From contig JAKOGI010001995.1 of NCBI GenBank assembly GCA_029747015.1, forward strand, positions 89,596 through 153,595: 64,000 bases of DNA, read 5' to 3'. A model generated the notes under the pieces. It had not been told where the DNA came from, did not search any database, and saw nothing but the letters and a program-made list of their open reading frames with translations. The DNA comes from Carnegiea gigantea (lineage: Eukaryota > Streptophyta > Magnoliopsida > Caryophyllales > Cactaceae). The translations under genes and the position numbers were made by a program. How positions within the stretch are numbered: position 1 is the first letter of the stretch; each line of letters begins with the position of its first letter. Positions 17,314-29,030 of the stretch are shown here, one piece after another.

Positions 17314-19374
17314 ATGTCTACAAAGTCCACAAGAAGCGACCAAGCACGTGTGGAAGAGTTAGAAGCACAACTCACTTATCTTCGAACTCAACTTGGGCAA
17401 CTTTTGGAGGAAAAAAGAAGGTGGGTTCATAGCCCCACTCCCTCTCATCCTCATGAACCGGTGGTTGAATCTGAAGCGGAAGTCCATCACTCCCATGCCA
17501 ATTCAAGTGATGAGGAACCCCCAAGGAGACGAAGGCAAGGAGGAAATATTGGTGGTGTCCGAATTGACATCCCCGAATTTGAAGGCCAACTTGATCCGGA
17601 CTTATTTCTCGATTGGTTGCACACCATTGAGAGGATCTTTGAATATGAGGACATCCCGGAAGATAAGAAGGTAAAGCTTGTAGCCCTTAAACTCAGAAAA
17701 TATGCTTCAATCTGGTGGGCTAACCTTGGAGCGAAAAGAGCAAGAAACGGGAAAGGGAAAATCAGAACTTGGGCCAAAATGAAAGAAAAACTCAAGGCCA
17801 AGTTTCTTCCCCCTCACTATGTGCAAGACAATTATCTCAAGCTCCATCGACTCAAGCAAGGATCCAAGAGTGTGGAAGAATACACTCGGGAGTTTGAACA
17901 ACTCCTACTCAAATGCGATTTGAGAGAAGACGACTCACAAACCTTGGTAAGATACTTGACCGGTCTTGATGAGTCCATTGCTCATGTAATTGAGTTGCAA
18001 CCCTATTCATCCCTAGATGACTTGAGTTCTCTAGCCTACAAGGTAGAGCAACAAAAGAAATCTAAGGAAAAGAGCATCTTTTCCAAGACTCCTTCCCGTC
18101 CTTTTTCTCAAGAATCACCTTACTTTCCCCCACAAATTCAAACCCCCTCACCCGCCAAAAGTGTCCCTCCCATCACCCCTCCACCTCCCACAAAAGTGCC
18201 CTCACGGCCAAAAGACCAGGTTCGTTGTTTCCGTTGTCAAGGTATGGGACATTTTGCATCTGAGTGTCCTAACAAGAAGATTGTTTCCCTGGCTGAGTAC
18301 CAAGCTTCTTTTGAGGAGCATGACCATGAAGAAGAGGAAAGTTTGGAGGAAAAAGAAGAGGTTATCATAGGCCCCGATGAAGGTGAGTTGCTTGTCATTA
18401 GGCGAGCATTGAGCGGATTTGCTACTCAAGAAGGCTTGGAGCAAAGAGAGGCGATTTTCCACACAAGGTGCACTATTCAAGGGAAAGTTTGTACCCTCAT
18501 CATCGATGGAGGTAGTTGTACAAATGTTGCATCCAAAACCATGGTGGACAAGCTCAAACTTGAGACTACACCCCATCCTAAGCCTTATAGCATCCAATGG
18601 CTAAATCAAGGCAAAGGTATATACATTTCTCATCAGTGCCTCATTTCTCTTTCTATTGGAGACCACTATAAGGATGAGATATTGTGTGACATTCTTCCTA
18701 TGGATGCAAGCCATATATTGTTGGGTAGACCATGGATGTTTGATCGCCATGTAATTCATCATGGGCGCCTCAACACCTACTCCTTTATTAAGGATGAGAA
18801 GAAAATCACCTTGACCCCTATTCCATCGTGCCAAAGCCCCAAGCCACAAAAGGACCGACAAGCCTTAACCCTCATTCATCCTTCCCAAACCCTTGCCCCC
18901 AAAGAAGATTTCCCACTTCCGCCTCTTCTCCTCACCAGGTATGACCCGTTTTATCATCCTCCCCTCACCCTCTTCTATATCTCTCTAGAGGTGATGCCCT
19001 TTGACCACTTCCTACAAGAGCTCCCATTTCATAAGCATGCCTCCCTTCATGAGAAGCTTGCCAACCCTTTGAGTTTGAGGACAAACTCAAAACAACCCGG
19101 GGAGTATGATGCATATTTCCATATGCATCATTTTTATTCAAGACCAATTTCAAAGAAGAAAAGGGTCAAAGAAGATCATGCTTGGAAGTGTGCTTATTTG
19201 GTCTTATTAAGTGAGTTCAAAGACTCACGACACTATGAAGAGGTCAAAAAGAGGTTAAACTTTGCTAGAAATTTGGTGCCGAATTCATCCCTGCGGAACC
19301 CGATTTTTGTGACCACTTTTGGACAAGCTCAAGTGGACCCACAACTCGAGGGCCCATGTGCTTTTGAAGCTTAA
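17314..19374 (+). CDS. gag-protease polyprotein (gag2) with C-terminus in the 3' LTR
   Basis: The start MSTKSTRSDQARVEELEAQ at 17314 is preferred over an in-frame ATG at 17263, which lies in inverted LTR sequence upstream of the junction. The 686-residue frame shows an N-terminal coiled coil (residues 10-35), an acidic/Arg region, a Retrotrans_gag domain (about 80-240; WLHTIERIFEYEDIPEDKK, FEQLLLKCDL), a CCHC knuckle (CFRCQGMGHFASECP, about 305) and a retropepsin-like domain with LIIDGGSCTNVAS (about 395) and ILLGRPWMFDRHV (about 470). Immediately after KKITLTPI it joins the 3' segment shared with gag1, so the whole pol is deleted. The last 89 codons lie in the 3' LTR. The gag type resembles chromovirus gypsy elements. 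Confidence 0.88.
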   Translation: MSTKSTRSDQARVEELEAQLTYLRTQLGQLLEEKRRWVHSPTPSHPHEPVVESEAEVHHSHANSSDEEPPRRRRQGGNIGGVRIDIPEFEGQLDPDLFLDWLHTIERIFEYEDIPEDKKVKLVALKLRKYASIWWANLGAKRARNGKGKIRTWAKMKEKLKAKFLPPHYVQDNYLKLHRLKQGSKSVEEYTREFEQLLLKCDLREDDSQTLVRYLTGLDESIAHVIELQPYSSLDDLSSLAYKVEQQKKSKEKSIFSKTPSRPFSQESPYFPPQIQTPSPAKSVPPITPPPPTKVPSRPKDQVRCFRCQGMGHFASECPNKKIVSLAEYQASFEEHDHEEEESLEEKEEVIIGPDEGELLVIRRALSGFATQEGLEQREAIFHTRCTIQGKVCTLIIDGGSCTNVASKTMVDKLKLETTPHPKPYSIQWLNQGKGIYISHQCLISLSIGDHYKDEILCDILPMDASHILLGRPWMFDRHVIHHGRLNTYSFIKDEKKITLTPIPSCQSPKPQKDRQALTLIHPSQTLAPKEDFPLPPLLLTRYDPFYHPPLTLFYISLEVMPFDHFLQELPFHKHASLHEKLANPLSLRTNSKQPGEYDAYFHMHHFYSRPISKKKRVKEDHAWKCAYLVLLSEFKDSRHYEEVKKRLNFARNLVPNSSLRNPIFVTTFGQAQVDPQLEGPCAFEA

Positions 19375-20271
19375 GATGTCAGCTTTAAAATAAGCCCAAT
19401 TTTATTTAATTTGGACATCATTTGATTGGGCAAAATATCACTCAAAGATACGTTGTGCTGATCCAGTCCAGTCTGAGATAGGTGCATTGTTTGGGCCATA
19501 ACTTTCAAACCGCTTATCCAAATTGAGCAAATGAGCCCATTCTGGAAAATAGACTTCCAGGGCTTTCTAACAAGCCCAAGAACGCGTGATTTGGCCGAGT
19601 ATTCTGGAAGTTATGCTCTGTTGAAGTTGAGGCAGTTGCAAGGATTAATGCTGGGAATATGAAGAGTCTTAGGTTACATATATTTGTGTGGCTGATATTG
19701 TGCACGTTTTAGATGCTTCTAGATTGATGTAATCAGCTGCAAAAATCCTAGAATATTCCTTGTAACCTCCCCCACCCCCTTTTATGATGTGTCTTTTCAT
19801 TTTTCTTAGACTTTTCATTAGCTAGTTTTAATTGTTAGGAGTTATTTGAGTCTTTTGATTGTCTTTTGCTGAGTCTATAAAAGGGGAGGGGCATGTGAAG
19901 CTAATCATTCAGCATTGTAAGAGATTTCCAAAGTAATACAAGCACCTTTGAGAGTGATTCTCATTTGTGTCTCAAAAATTCCTAGTTCTATATCTTGAAT
20001 TTGGCTAATTCAAGTGGTGTTCTAGGTTCTCTTCCTTTTCCAATTGGAGTGATTCCTTGGTTAAGACAAGAGAATTAGCCCAAGATCAAGTCATTGAGTG
20101 GCTCCGTGAAGGATTATCTTAATTACAAGGTCTTGTTTATCCTTGTTCTTTTTGTTATTATTCTTCAAACCATCTCAAACTATCTTCCACCATATTCACT
20201 TTTCTTTGGTTGATTCTTGTTTAGTTTGAGTTTGAGTTGATTTGGTTCACTTACCACCCACATCTACATCA
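19107..20271 (+). repeat. 3' LTR of the gag-only element
   Basis: It begins TGATGCATATTT right after the short purine tract CCCGGGGAGTA and ends CTACATCA before CTTAC. TATA box at 19876-19882. It encodes the C-terminus of gag2 up to 19374. Confidence 0.95.
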
Positions 20272-20276
20272 CTTAC
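20272..20276. repeat. target-site duplication of the gag-only element (right)
   Basis: CTTAC, matching 13143-13147. Copia copy B resumes here. Confidence 0.95.
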
Positions 20277-20333
20277 CCTGTTTGCTGGGTTGTTTGCGGG
20301 GTTGTTCTCTCTCACTTCAGCCTGCAAAACAAA

Positions 20334-22066
20334 TCAAGGGTTAGTTTTGGGAACCCAGATCCACTTGGGTCCCATTATTTTAGACAAATAAAGCTCATCT
20401 TTCCTAATCCAGATTTGTTTCACATACCTTTCATTCTTTTCAATGGCATACCTTCTTGAAGGACATGAATATTGATAGTGACCAGTTTTACCACAATGAA
20501 AGCAAACAATGTTTTCAGGTAATCCCACATACTTTCTATGGATTGGGTAAATGGTTCGTTTAGGCTTATATCCAAGTCCCTTTTTGTTTCGACTGCGGTG
20601 AGTGTTTAACCAATTCAATGCTCTTGAGGACTTGTTCCAACGCTTGGTTGTGACAAGCTTGGTTTCCAGGTTTTCTATATTAGTATGCAAGCTCTTGTTC
20701 TCTTCGAGCAAAGACTCAACCATTCCTTCCACCTCAAGGAGTTTTTCCTCCACTCGAGAATAATCTCCCTCTTTTATAAAGAGGTTTTCCTTGAGCATGT
20801 TAATATTTTCATATAAGCCCAGTTTTTCATTTTTAAGGGTTTCATTTTCAAGTTCTAGGTCTCAGACATCTCGTTTCAATTCAGCACAAGTATCCATCAA
20901 GGTATACAAAAGTTCTTCGAGAGTTGCTTTATTGAGATCACGTACCTTGCTCTTGAGATCAGTCAAGCTGTTTGTGGATTCATCATCTGAGTCTGAGTCA
21001 CTTTGTGCCATAAGAGCTACAGCATCTCATTCACTTTCAGATTCACCTTCATCCTCAGAAGAGTCTCCCCAGGCAGCAAGCATAGCCTTCGAGAATCTTT
21101 TGCCTGAGGTGTTCACAGGTTGTTTTCGAACCTATTTTCTGGGTTGTTCGAACTCCTGCTCTTCTCGAAACAGAGGGCAGTTTTTCACAAGGTGATCTGG
21201 TTTGCCACATTTAAAACACCCTGTGAACTGTTCTCGGGGGGTGTTTCTGGATTTACTGAAGTCCTTTCTTTTGCTGTTTTCTTTGACCTTTTTGAAGAAT
21301 TTCTTGAACTTTCGTGTCATTAAGGCCATCTATTCATCCTCAAGGTTAGAGTCATCATCCTCTTGTGCTTTCAAGGCAAGCCCACGATCCTTCTTCTACT
21401 CCTCCTTTTGTTGTGAGTTCTTTCTGAGTTCATTGGTTTGAAGATTGCCAATCAACTCGTCGAGGGTGATCTTGTTCATGTCTTTAGCTTCTTGGATGGC
21501 TGTCACCTTCGCTTCCCAAGACCGAGGCAAAATCCTTAGAATCTTCCTCACCAGCTCTTCTGTGGTGAAGGATTTTCCCAGGGATTTTAGCTCGTTTGTT
21601 ATGTGGGTGAAGCGTGTGTACATATCCATCACGTTCTCACGATCACCCATACCAAACAACTCATATTGCCTCATGAGTAGCTCAATACGTGACTGTTTGA
21701 CTTGACTTGTTCCTTCATGAGCTACTTGGAGGGCATTCCATATCTCCTGGGCTGACTCACACTCCGAGATACGTGTATATTCATCTGGACCTAGGCCAAA
21801 ATATAATAGCTTCTTGGCCTTGGCATTCTTTTCCATTTTCTTATAGTCTTCAGCATCAAACTCTATGGGTTCCTTGGGAACCTTCTTACCATCTTCAAGC
21901 ACATTGGTGGGAACAAGGGGCCCGTTCTTGATGAGCATCCATAACTCATAATCTTCTTCCTGAATATAGTTCTCCATCCTATTCTTCCACCAACTATAAT
22001 GTTGGCCGTTGAATAGGGTGGCTGAGTAATGGATTGCCCTTCAAGAATTCCTTGTGGTGTACTCAT
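20334..22066 (-). pseudogene. copia Gag, copy B
   Basis: It has the same layout as copy A's gag. It starts at 22066 (MSTPQGILEG). A missing base near 22014 breaks the frame, which is picked up at 21977 (MENYIQEEDYELW). There is a shift near 21396, a CAG-to-TAG change at about 21134 after the first knuckle (CFKCGKPDHLVKNCP), and a TGA at 20862-20864 where copy A has CGA. The final piece (20798-20334) has a complete second CCHC knuckle (CFHCGKTGHYQYSCP) and ends WIWVPKTNP at TGA 20334-20336. The coiled-coil segment (about 20640-20860) differs in sequence from copy A while both flanks match closely. Confidence 0.87.
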
Positions 22067-22109
22067 CTTCAGAATCTCTCAAGGTGTTAGCCCTTTTGTG
22101 GGAGAACCT

Positions 22110-22121
22110 GCTCTGATACCT
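22110..22121 (-). other. primer-binding site of copia copy B
   Basis: On the minus strand AGGTATCAGAGC, with the first base changed from the usual T, next to the 5' LTR. Confidence 0.85.
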
Positions 22122-22123
22122 CT

Positions 22124-23812
22124 TGTTGTATTTAGGAGTACTTACCTACAAGAGGGGGGTGAATTGTGGTGTTCGATTTTCGCGTACTTACTGGCAAACA
22201 CCCTCTTGATTGCAGAGGTTGTTCTCGAATTACAAACAACCTTCTGACTTGGATGTTTTCAATTTGCTCAAAGGCGAAAATCAACAAGATAAATGTGGAA
22301 ATAAAGCACACACAATTTTTCCGTGGAAAACACCTCTAGCCCAACTGAGGTGTGAAAAACCACGACCTACCTCGTGTAGGATTTAACCACTTTCACTAAC
22401 GGGCTTCACACGTTACAAATGTAACACACCTTGTTACAACTTGCAACCACGTAACCTTCTTTTCTAAGAAAGGTTACACCACGTCCAAATCTCACCAGAT
22501 TGGACACGTCCAAAGTCCACACGACTGAGGACCACTCACTCACTTTTCTGATCCAAGATCAGGGTTACAAAACACCTTACGGGGGTGCTTCTGATTTAAG
22601 CAGATGTAAGGTACAATGAGGTCCTAATATGCCAATATCTTGAAAGCTCAGCTTAAACACAACTTGTCTCAGTTTTTCTTTTCTCAAGAGTAGCTCGAAA
22701 AATTCTTCTCACTAGCAAAACCACTTTTGTAATTTTCCCCTTTTTGCGTATGTTGTGTATGTTTCTCGTTTTTTCTCATCTTATAAATGGGAGTGAAATG
22801 TTGAGATTTTAAACAAAAAATCCAACGGTCAAAAACAAGGAGAAGTGATAAAATCAGCTATGTTTAGCAAAGAAAGATTTTTGCTTAGCATAAAGAATTC
22901 CAACGGCTAAAAGATCAATGGGGATAGAGTTTTCCCAATATTGTAGGGATTTGATTTTTGGAAGATAAAAGTCTATATTTTCCCCTTTAAAAAATAGCCA
23001 TGAGATACATGGGAAAGAATCTCACCTTTGAATTTTGAATTAATCACTTCCCTAAGGATAAGAAAGAAATATTTTCGGTTTTGGTAAATATTTTCCAAAA
23101 TCAGTTTTGCAAATCTCCCAAGGGATTTTCATATCAAAAAGATTTTCTACAGCTTAAATTGCTGTCTTGGAATTTTATCAAAATATATTAGAGCTTTTGG
23201 CCAACCAAAATAAGTTTTCCAAAGTAACCGGGTTTGGCCGTTGCAGTTCAGAAACACCCTAGGTACCCTGTTTACAGGGTTGTTCAAACTTGGTGTTCTG
23301 AAGCAAATAGCGCAACCGATTCAAGAGTGGTTAGTTAGAGACTTTTCAAGATTGGCATATTAACAAGAGTCTAAAAAATAAAACCTAAATTACCCAAGAC
23401 ATCTTGTTGTAGATCCAGTCATCTTGTTCAAGATGAATACGCTGCCCCAACCACCTAGACCAACCTGTTTGTCAGGTTGTTCTTGTATCGCTTAAGTTCA
23501 AAAAGGCCTGTTTGCTGGATTGTCCTTGAAACACCTAGCCTGTTTGCCAGGTTGTTCTTATATTGCTTGAGTTCAGAAACTGATCTTAACACACAATCAA
23601 CTCATCGAGGTGGTGTTCTTGACTTGAGCGTGAGTCGTCAAGGTATGAGACCTGTTCTTAAGACTTGTTCTCAACATTCAGCAAACAAGTTAAGACGCAT
23701 ATTGAAAATAACAGTGTATGCCTGTTTGGAGAACTTTGTTTGGAGCAACATTACTTAAGAGCATTTTACACTTGGGTTTGTTGTCATCAAAACTGAATAT
23801 ACTAATTCAACA
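22124..23812 (-). repeat. 5' LTR of copia copy B
   Basis: It runs from TGTTGTATTTAGG to AATTCAACA on the plus strand and is followed by the GAAGG duplication (23813-23817). It pairs with 6523-8210. Confidence 0.94.
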
Positions 23813-23817
23813 GAAGG

Positions 23818-24511
23818 GACTACTACTGGAAATAGAGCACAATTATAATGAAAAGGAACTCAATAACTTTGAAACAGTGGTAGTCTTAGAGAAAGACTGA
23901 GCCCCTTTTGACTTCAATCCATACTCAAACTGATATATGAAAGTTAGTCTTAAAAGGTGGGAATACTTCTTAGGAGTAGTACAAGGATGGACTTTCTTTC
24001 CCTTCACTCAAAGGGAGGGTTACAAATTCAAGGCACGATGTCAGCCCACCCTTAACAAAGTCACTAAGGCCATGCAAGAAACCCAAGCCCGAAAAGCTAC
24101 TACTAGAAAAGTGTACCAAAACTTTAAAGCTCTATCCCAACACTCTTGAAGGCTAGTTCCCGCATGAGGGGGATAATTTTCCTTTCTATGACCTCCCTGA
24201 GCCTTGCTACATAGAAGATAAGGGAATCTAAATGCCTGGGTTAGAAGTATTTAGTGATTGCCAGCTGCTATAGAAAGAAGAACTTACTATGGATTTCTGT
24301 CCATTCAAGATTGGATCAACCTAGCTAAAAGAAACATTTTCGAGATCCTACTCAGGCATGAATACAGGAAGAAAGATGACCTATTACTGTTTTGTCCCTT
24401 GATATGTCTAACAGTGATTTTAACCCTGTAAACTTCATCACCAAGGATAACATCGAAGGCTGCTAGCAAGTGACTTGAATAGCTAAGAGGAAGGAAAAGT
24501 GTTCACCAATA
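23818..24511 (+). pseudogene. Tat element, region between protease and RT (degenerate)
   Basis: The Tat-type element resumes after the copia insertion. Short open stretches appear (for example 23937-24149) but stops are frequent and I recognise no domain. By position it is the protease-to-RT linker. It ends at the 8-bp duplication of the hAT element. Confidence 0.45.
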
Positions 24512-24519
24512 GCTATAGG

Positions 24520-25663
24520 TAGACCTAGCAAAATTTAACCCGGCCTGAAAACCCGACCCAAACCCATCCGAAAGTTTGGGTTCTGAACACAATTTTCTCG
24601 ACCCGAACCCGAAATAAACCAAACCCGAAATAAACTGAACCCAAAAAACCCGTAAAGTTTTAGGTCAAACCCGCCCGTTCGACCCGAATATTGTATGCTT
24701 ACTTTTTTTCTTTAATTTTTTCCTCTTAACAATAATAGTTTTTTATTGTAACAAATCGTTTAGAGAGACGTTATACAATTATCACATTCCTTCGCCATTG
24801 AAACAATGGTTCCCATTTTTTCCCCATAAAACAATGTTATATACAACTTATAAATGGTATAATGTTAGAAAATGGCCATGCAACAACTCTAATATTAAGA
24901 AAAATAATTTAGAATTAGATAAGTATTGAAAACGTGCGAGTCATACCATTATCTTCTTGGTAAAGTGAATACGTCACATTGCATTTTAAATAAGATTATT
25001 CCATAATAATCTAAAATTTTGATTTTAGAATTAATAGATAATTATAATATCTTGCGCATATATAATATTCTTTCGTTTGGATTCCTTCTAATTGGTCTCA
25101 AATCTGATGCAATGTTGGGCAATGAACCAACTTATGTTCGTATTAAGATCGACGTGCTAATAAAGCATGCCTGATTAGGTAATGCTAGGTTAATTAACGA
25201 AACATCAAATTATTAAATGGGCTATTAATAGGTTGCACTACTCCGACTGTTATTATGCTTGAGATGGGTCGACCCATGAATGATCCGATCAATTATTAAT
25301 ATTTAAATATACAGGCCAACCCATCCAAACGTGACTCATTGTCCACCCGCACATAAATTTCATACATCATGTTGAAACGTTTGGATATTTTTGATATTGT
25401 TTGAGAAAATTACAATTACAATACTTGTTCATTAAATACAAATAACTTTAAGTAATAAATATGCAGAATTTTTGATTTTGACAAAAAAAGAAGTAATTCA
25501 CCAAAAAGGCGCTTCAAACCCATTGGGTTGATTCGAAACCCGTAAAATCGAAATATGCCTGCCTATATTTTACTCGAATCCGAAATACACCCGATCCCTA
25601 TTTTACCCGAACCCGAATACACCCAAACCGTGTTAGACCTGCCTGCCCGAATTGACAGGTCTA
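24520..25663. mobile_element. non-autonomous hAT-like element, 1144 bp
   Basis: It is flanked by the 8-bp direct repeat GCTATAGG (24512-24519 and 25664-25671). The ends are imperfect inverted repeats: TAGACCTAGCAAAATT on the left, TAGACCTGTCAATTCG on the right read inward. Both subterminal regions are full of ACCCGAACCCG-type repeats (about 24540-24690 and 25510-25640) and the centre is AT-rich. An 8-bp duplication with short inverted ends is the hAT signature. There is no transposase frame. It lies inside the Tat element, which continues on either side. Confidence 0.85.
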
Positions 25664-26104
25664 GCTATAGGAAATAGTTTTAAAAAGTCTATGATAGAGT
25701 CTAAGACTTGATCTTTAGTTTTTGTTTCCTTAAACTCTACATCAAATATACTAGTTTCTGATTTCAATGAGATGAACTCTTCTGCTTACGACTTATCTCC
25801 TCCCTCTCCTTTTTAATGCTTTTCCTCTTATAATGAAAATGAAGATATAGCTCCAAAAGATCTAATTAGAGTAGTAGAAGACCATGAAAATTGAACTTCC
25901 ATAATTGAAGATATAATTCTAATCAACTTGGGAGCCCAAGTGCTTAAAATAGGAAAATCACTAACTCTAGATGAGCAAGAGCTTCACCTCACTCCTATGG
26001 TAGTTCGCACATATCTTTGCATGGTCTTACAACGACATCCCAAGCATATATCGAGATATTGCTAAGAATAAACTTCATCTCTATTTAAATGCTAAACCAA
26101 CCAA

Positions 26105-27360
26105 AAAAAAGTTCTAGAAGATTAAACCAGAATGGGCCTTGACAATAAAGGAAGAGGTGTAGAAACAATTAGATACAGGGTTTATCAGGGTTGTACACTA
26201 TCCTCAGTGGGTGGGAAATATTGTACCAGTTTCAATGAAAGATGGAAGAGTAAGAATGTGTGTGGATTTTAGGAATCTTAATAAGGCAAGTCTAAAAGAT
26301 GACTTTCCACTGCCACATATATATTTTTTAGTTGATAACACTACTGAGCATGCTTTCCTTTCCTTTATGAATGGGTATGCCAGTTACAACCAAGTCAAGA
26401 TGGTAGTGGAGGACAAGGAAAAGAATACCTTCATTACCCCCTTGGGAACTTATTGCCACACTATGATGCTATTTGGTTAAAGAATGTCGGGGCTACCTAC
26501 TAAAGAATGGCTACCACCTTGCTACATGACTTAATGCATAAGGAAGTAGAAGTGTATGTGGATTATATGATTATAAAGTCTAAGCAATGGGATGGACATG
26601 TTCCGACCCTTTGGAAGTTCTTCATCATAGTTAGAAAATATAATATGCACTTGAACTCGCAGAAGTGCGCAATTGAAGTCACCTCAGGGAAGTTACTATG
26701 GTATGTGGTCTGCCTTAGGGGAATTGAGGTCAATCCTTTAAAAATCAAGGCGATATAGGAGATGCTGCCGCCTATGACTGAAAAAGAAATATGAGGATTC
26801 CTCAATTGCCTACAATATATAATTGCTTCATATCAAAACTAATGATGGTATATGAGCCTATCTTTAAGAAATTAAAGAAAGAAATAAAGCCAGAATGGGA
26901 TCAAGATTACCAACAGGCATTTAATAAGATCAAGGAGTACCTATCTAACCCACCAGTGTTAGTAGCTCCACAACCTAGTATTCCCTCATCCTCTAGCTCA
27001 TAACAATAGGAACGATAATAGGGGGCCATGCTAGCCCAAAAGATAGAAGCGGAGGAAAGGGTTATCCAGTATGTGAGTAAAAATTTCCTTGATTGAATCC
27101 ATGACATACCCTTGGAGAAAATCTCATTAGCCTTAGTATAGGCAACCAAGAAGCTTTGGCATTATATGTTAACCCATAGGGTACACATAGTAACACCAAT
27201 GGACCCGATAAGATATTTGCTATAGCAACTAGTGATAAATGGCAAGGTCGCCACGTGGATAGTGATGTTATCATAATTTGACTTACATTACATCTTATAC
27301 AAATCCATTAAGTTAAGAGCTGTGTTTAACTTCTTGGCAGATTTGCCAACTGAAGATCAA
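26105..27360 (+). pseudogene. Tat-type reverse transcriptase and RNase H (decayed)
   Basis: Open pieces at 26211-26480 and 26507-26758 give NIVPVSMKDGRVRMCVDFRN, LKDDFPLPHI, AFLSFMNGYASYNQVKM, then LHDLMHKEVEVYVDYMIIKS. These are RT motifs, with the catalytic YVDD changed to YVDY. The connection and RNase H region follow in broken frames (PIFKKLKKEIKPEWDQDYQQ, VIQYVSKNFLD, LWHYMLTHRVHIVTPMDPIR). Multiple stops mean no function. Confidence 0.85.
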
Positions 27361-29030
27361 AGAGTATGAACATTTGACTTCCAAATGCGGCTTCAAATCA
27401 AAAAGGATTTGGAGTGGGCATCTTTTTATTATTTCCCGAAGGGGTACATAACCCTATGTTAGTCAAATTAGAATTTGAGCTTGCTAACAATGTGGTAGAG
27501 TATAAAGCTTGTATTATCAGGTTATAAGCTGCATAAAAATAGGAGTAAAGAATTTACAAATCTACAGAGGCTCTAAGTTGATAATTAATCAAATCTCACA
27601 AAAGTGAGAAGTGAAACCTTGGCACCATACTAAGATCACCTGGTGGGGCTTAAAAAGAACTTTACTAACATCACTTGTACTGATCTCCCTCACGAAGATA
27701 ACCAGTTTGCACATGACTTAGCAAAGTTAGCTTCAATGATCGACATCCCTAGTGGCATCCTTTCAATGCCATTAACAGTCAAAAGGAGAAGTAAGCCAGC
27801 ACATTGTTATACCATGGTAGTATGTAGTGTCAACTTCTCTATTTGGTATTATGATATTTACTAGTACATAACAAAGAAAGAATCCCACCTAGGTCCTCCC
27901 TAAAAGCTCAATGAGCATTAAGGTTGCTAGGCTTATAATAATATGAGGACAAAAGAAAGCTATAGAAGATTGTGGATATGGACATAAACTTACTCTATGT
28001 AACGCAAGAGGAAGCATGGGAAATCATGAAAGAAGTCCATGGGGGAGAATGTGGGCTATACATAAACAGCTGGATGCTACCCAAAAAGCTCTAAAGAATG
28101 GGGTACTACTAATCCATGATAGAAGCCAACTGCTATACGTATGTGAGAAGGTGTCATAAGTGTCAAGTGTATGCTAATTTACAGTATTAGCCTCCCTCCT
28201 TCCTATGAACGCTGACTTCCCCCTAGCTTCTTTCAATTTAGGGTATTAGCATCATTAGAAAAATAACACCACAAGGGTTGGTAGATATGAATACGCACTT
28301 TTAGCAATAGAAGTGGTCTCCTATGCAAAAATCACTTTAAAGCATGTGGCTAAGTTCCTCATCAATAACAGTATATGCAACTATGGCACACCATATGAAC
28401 TAATAAGTGATCAGGGAGTCATTTTAGAAATGAGTTGGCAACCTTACTTGAAAAATATAAAATTCAGCATCACAAGTTATCTCCTTATTGTCCCCAGATA
28501 AATGGAGTTGTTGAAGTAGCCAATAAGAATATTCGTAGGATCATCGAGAAAATAGCTAAGAATTACAAAGATTGGCCTTATAAGCTCCCACTTGCACTAT
28601 GAGGATATAGAACTTCAATTCATAATTTGACCAGAGATACCCCATACTCTCACTTAGGGTAATTATGAAAAATCAAGCCTAAAGTCAGAATGCGTAAAGG
28701 CTCCATATGAAGAGTTGGCAATGCTAGATGAAAGGAGGCCAAGGGTGTTACATAATATCCAAATTTATCAAGCTCAGATTTCAAGAGCTTTCCATAATAA
28801 AGTTAAGTCTAGAGACCTCTAATAAGGTGCCCAGTCTTAAAGGAGAAAAGGGGCCAAATGCAGGACCCAAGGGGAAAGTTCAAACCTAATTGGCCAGGTC
28901 TACACGTAAGAAAAAACCATCTTACATCAAAAAAACCATCTTGCCTTGTGGAGTAATAAAACTTATGAATATGAATGGAAGAGGAATACACTTAGTATAC
29001 TAATCTTGATTAGCTAAAAAAGTGTTATAC
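27361..29030 (+). pseudogene. Tat-type second RNase H and integrase (decayed)
   Basis: Around 27640-27760 is ITCTDLPHEDNQFAHDLAKL, the end of the additional archaeal-type RNase H that Tat elements carry. The integrase zinc and core parts follow with stops (YVRRCHKCQVYAN near 28140; LEMSWQPYLK region near 28430; KNIRRIIEKIAKNYKDWP near 28530). The C-terminal segment FKPNWPGLHVRKK lies near 28885. The pol remnant ends near 29030. Confidence 0.78.

Larger units (their letters stand above)
13148..20271 (+). mobile_element. non-autonomous gag-protease-only gypsy-type LTR element (TR-GAG-like), with inverted internal copy
   Basis: Two 1165-bp LTRs (TGATGCATATTT...CTACATCA) enclose an interior with a tRNA-iMet primer site, a truncated gag of one family, an inverted copy of a related element, a gag-protease frame of another family and a purine-rich tract before the 3' LTR. 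No RT, RNase H or integrase is present, so it must be mobilised by an autonomous relative. The LTRs differ by about five substitutions and two 1-bp indels, so insertion was recent and later than copia copy B. It fits the TR-GAG concept (terminal-repeat elements keeping only gag); the inverted interior is exceptional. Confidence 0.9.
6523..23812 (-). mobile_element. SIRE-like Ty1/copia retrotransposon, copy B (complete, interrupted)
   Basis: It is bounded by LTRs of 1688 and 1689 bp and a 5-bp duplication (GAAGG). On the minus strand it runs 5' LTR, primer site, gag, protease, integrase, RT, RNase H, an extra 3' region with two small ORFs, polypurine tract and 3' LTR. Removing the 7.1-kb nested element leaves about 10.2 kb, normal for SIRE-like elements. 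By eye the LTRs differ at about 22 places, a little over one percent. The coding region is dead: broken gag, a stop before integrase, a tandem duplication in integrase and a frameshift in RT. Confidence 0.93.

Noticed and set aside
24540..24690. Interstitial telomere or degenerate satellite made of ACCCGAA repeats
   Set aside because: The repeats are irregular and lie inside a precisely bounded element with an 8-bp duplication.
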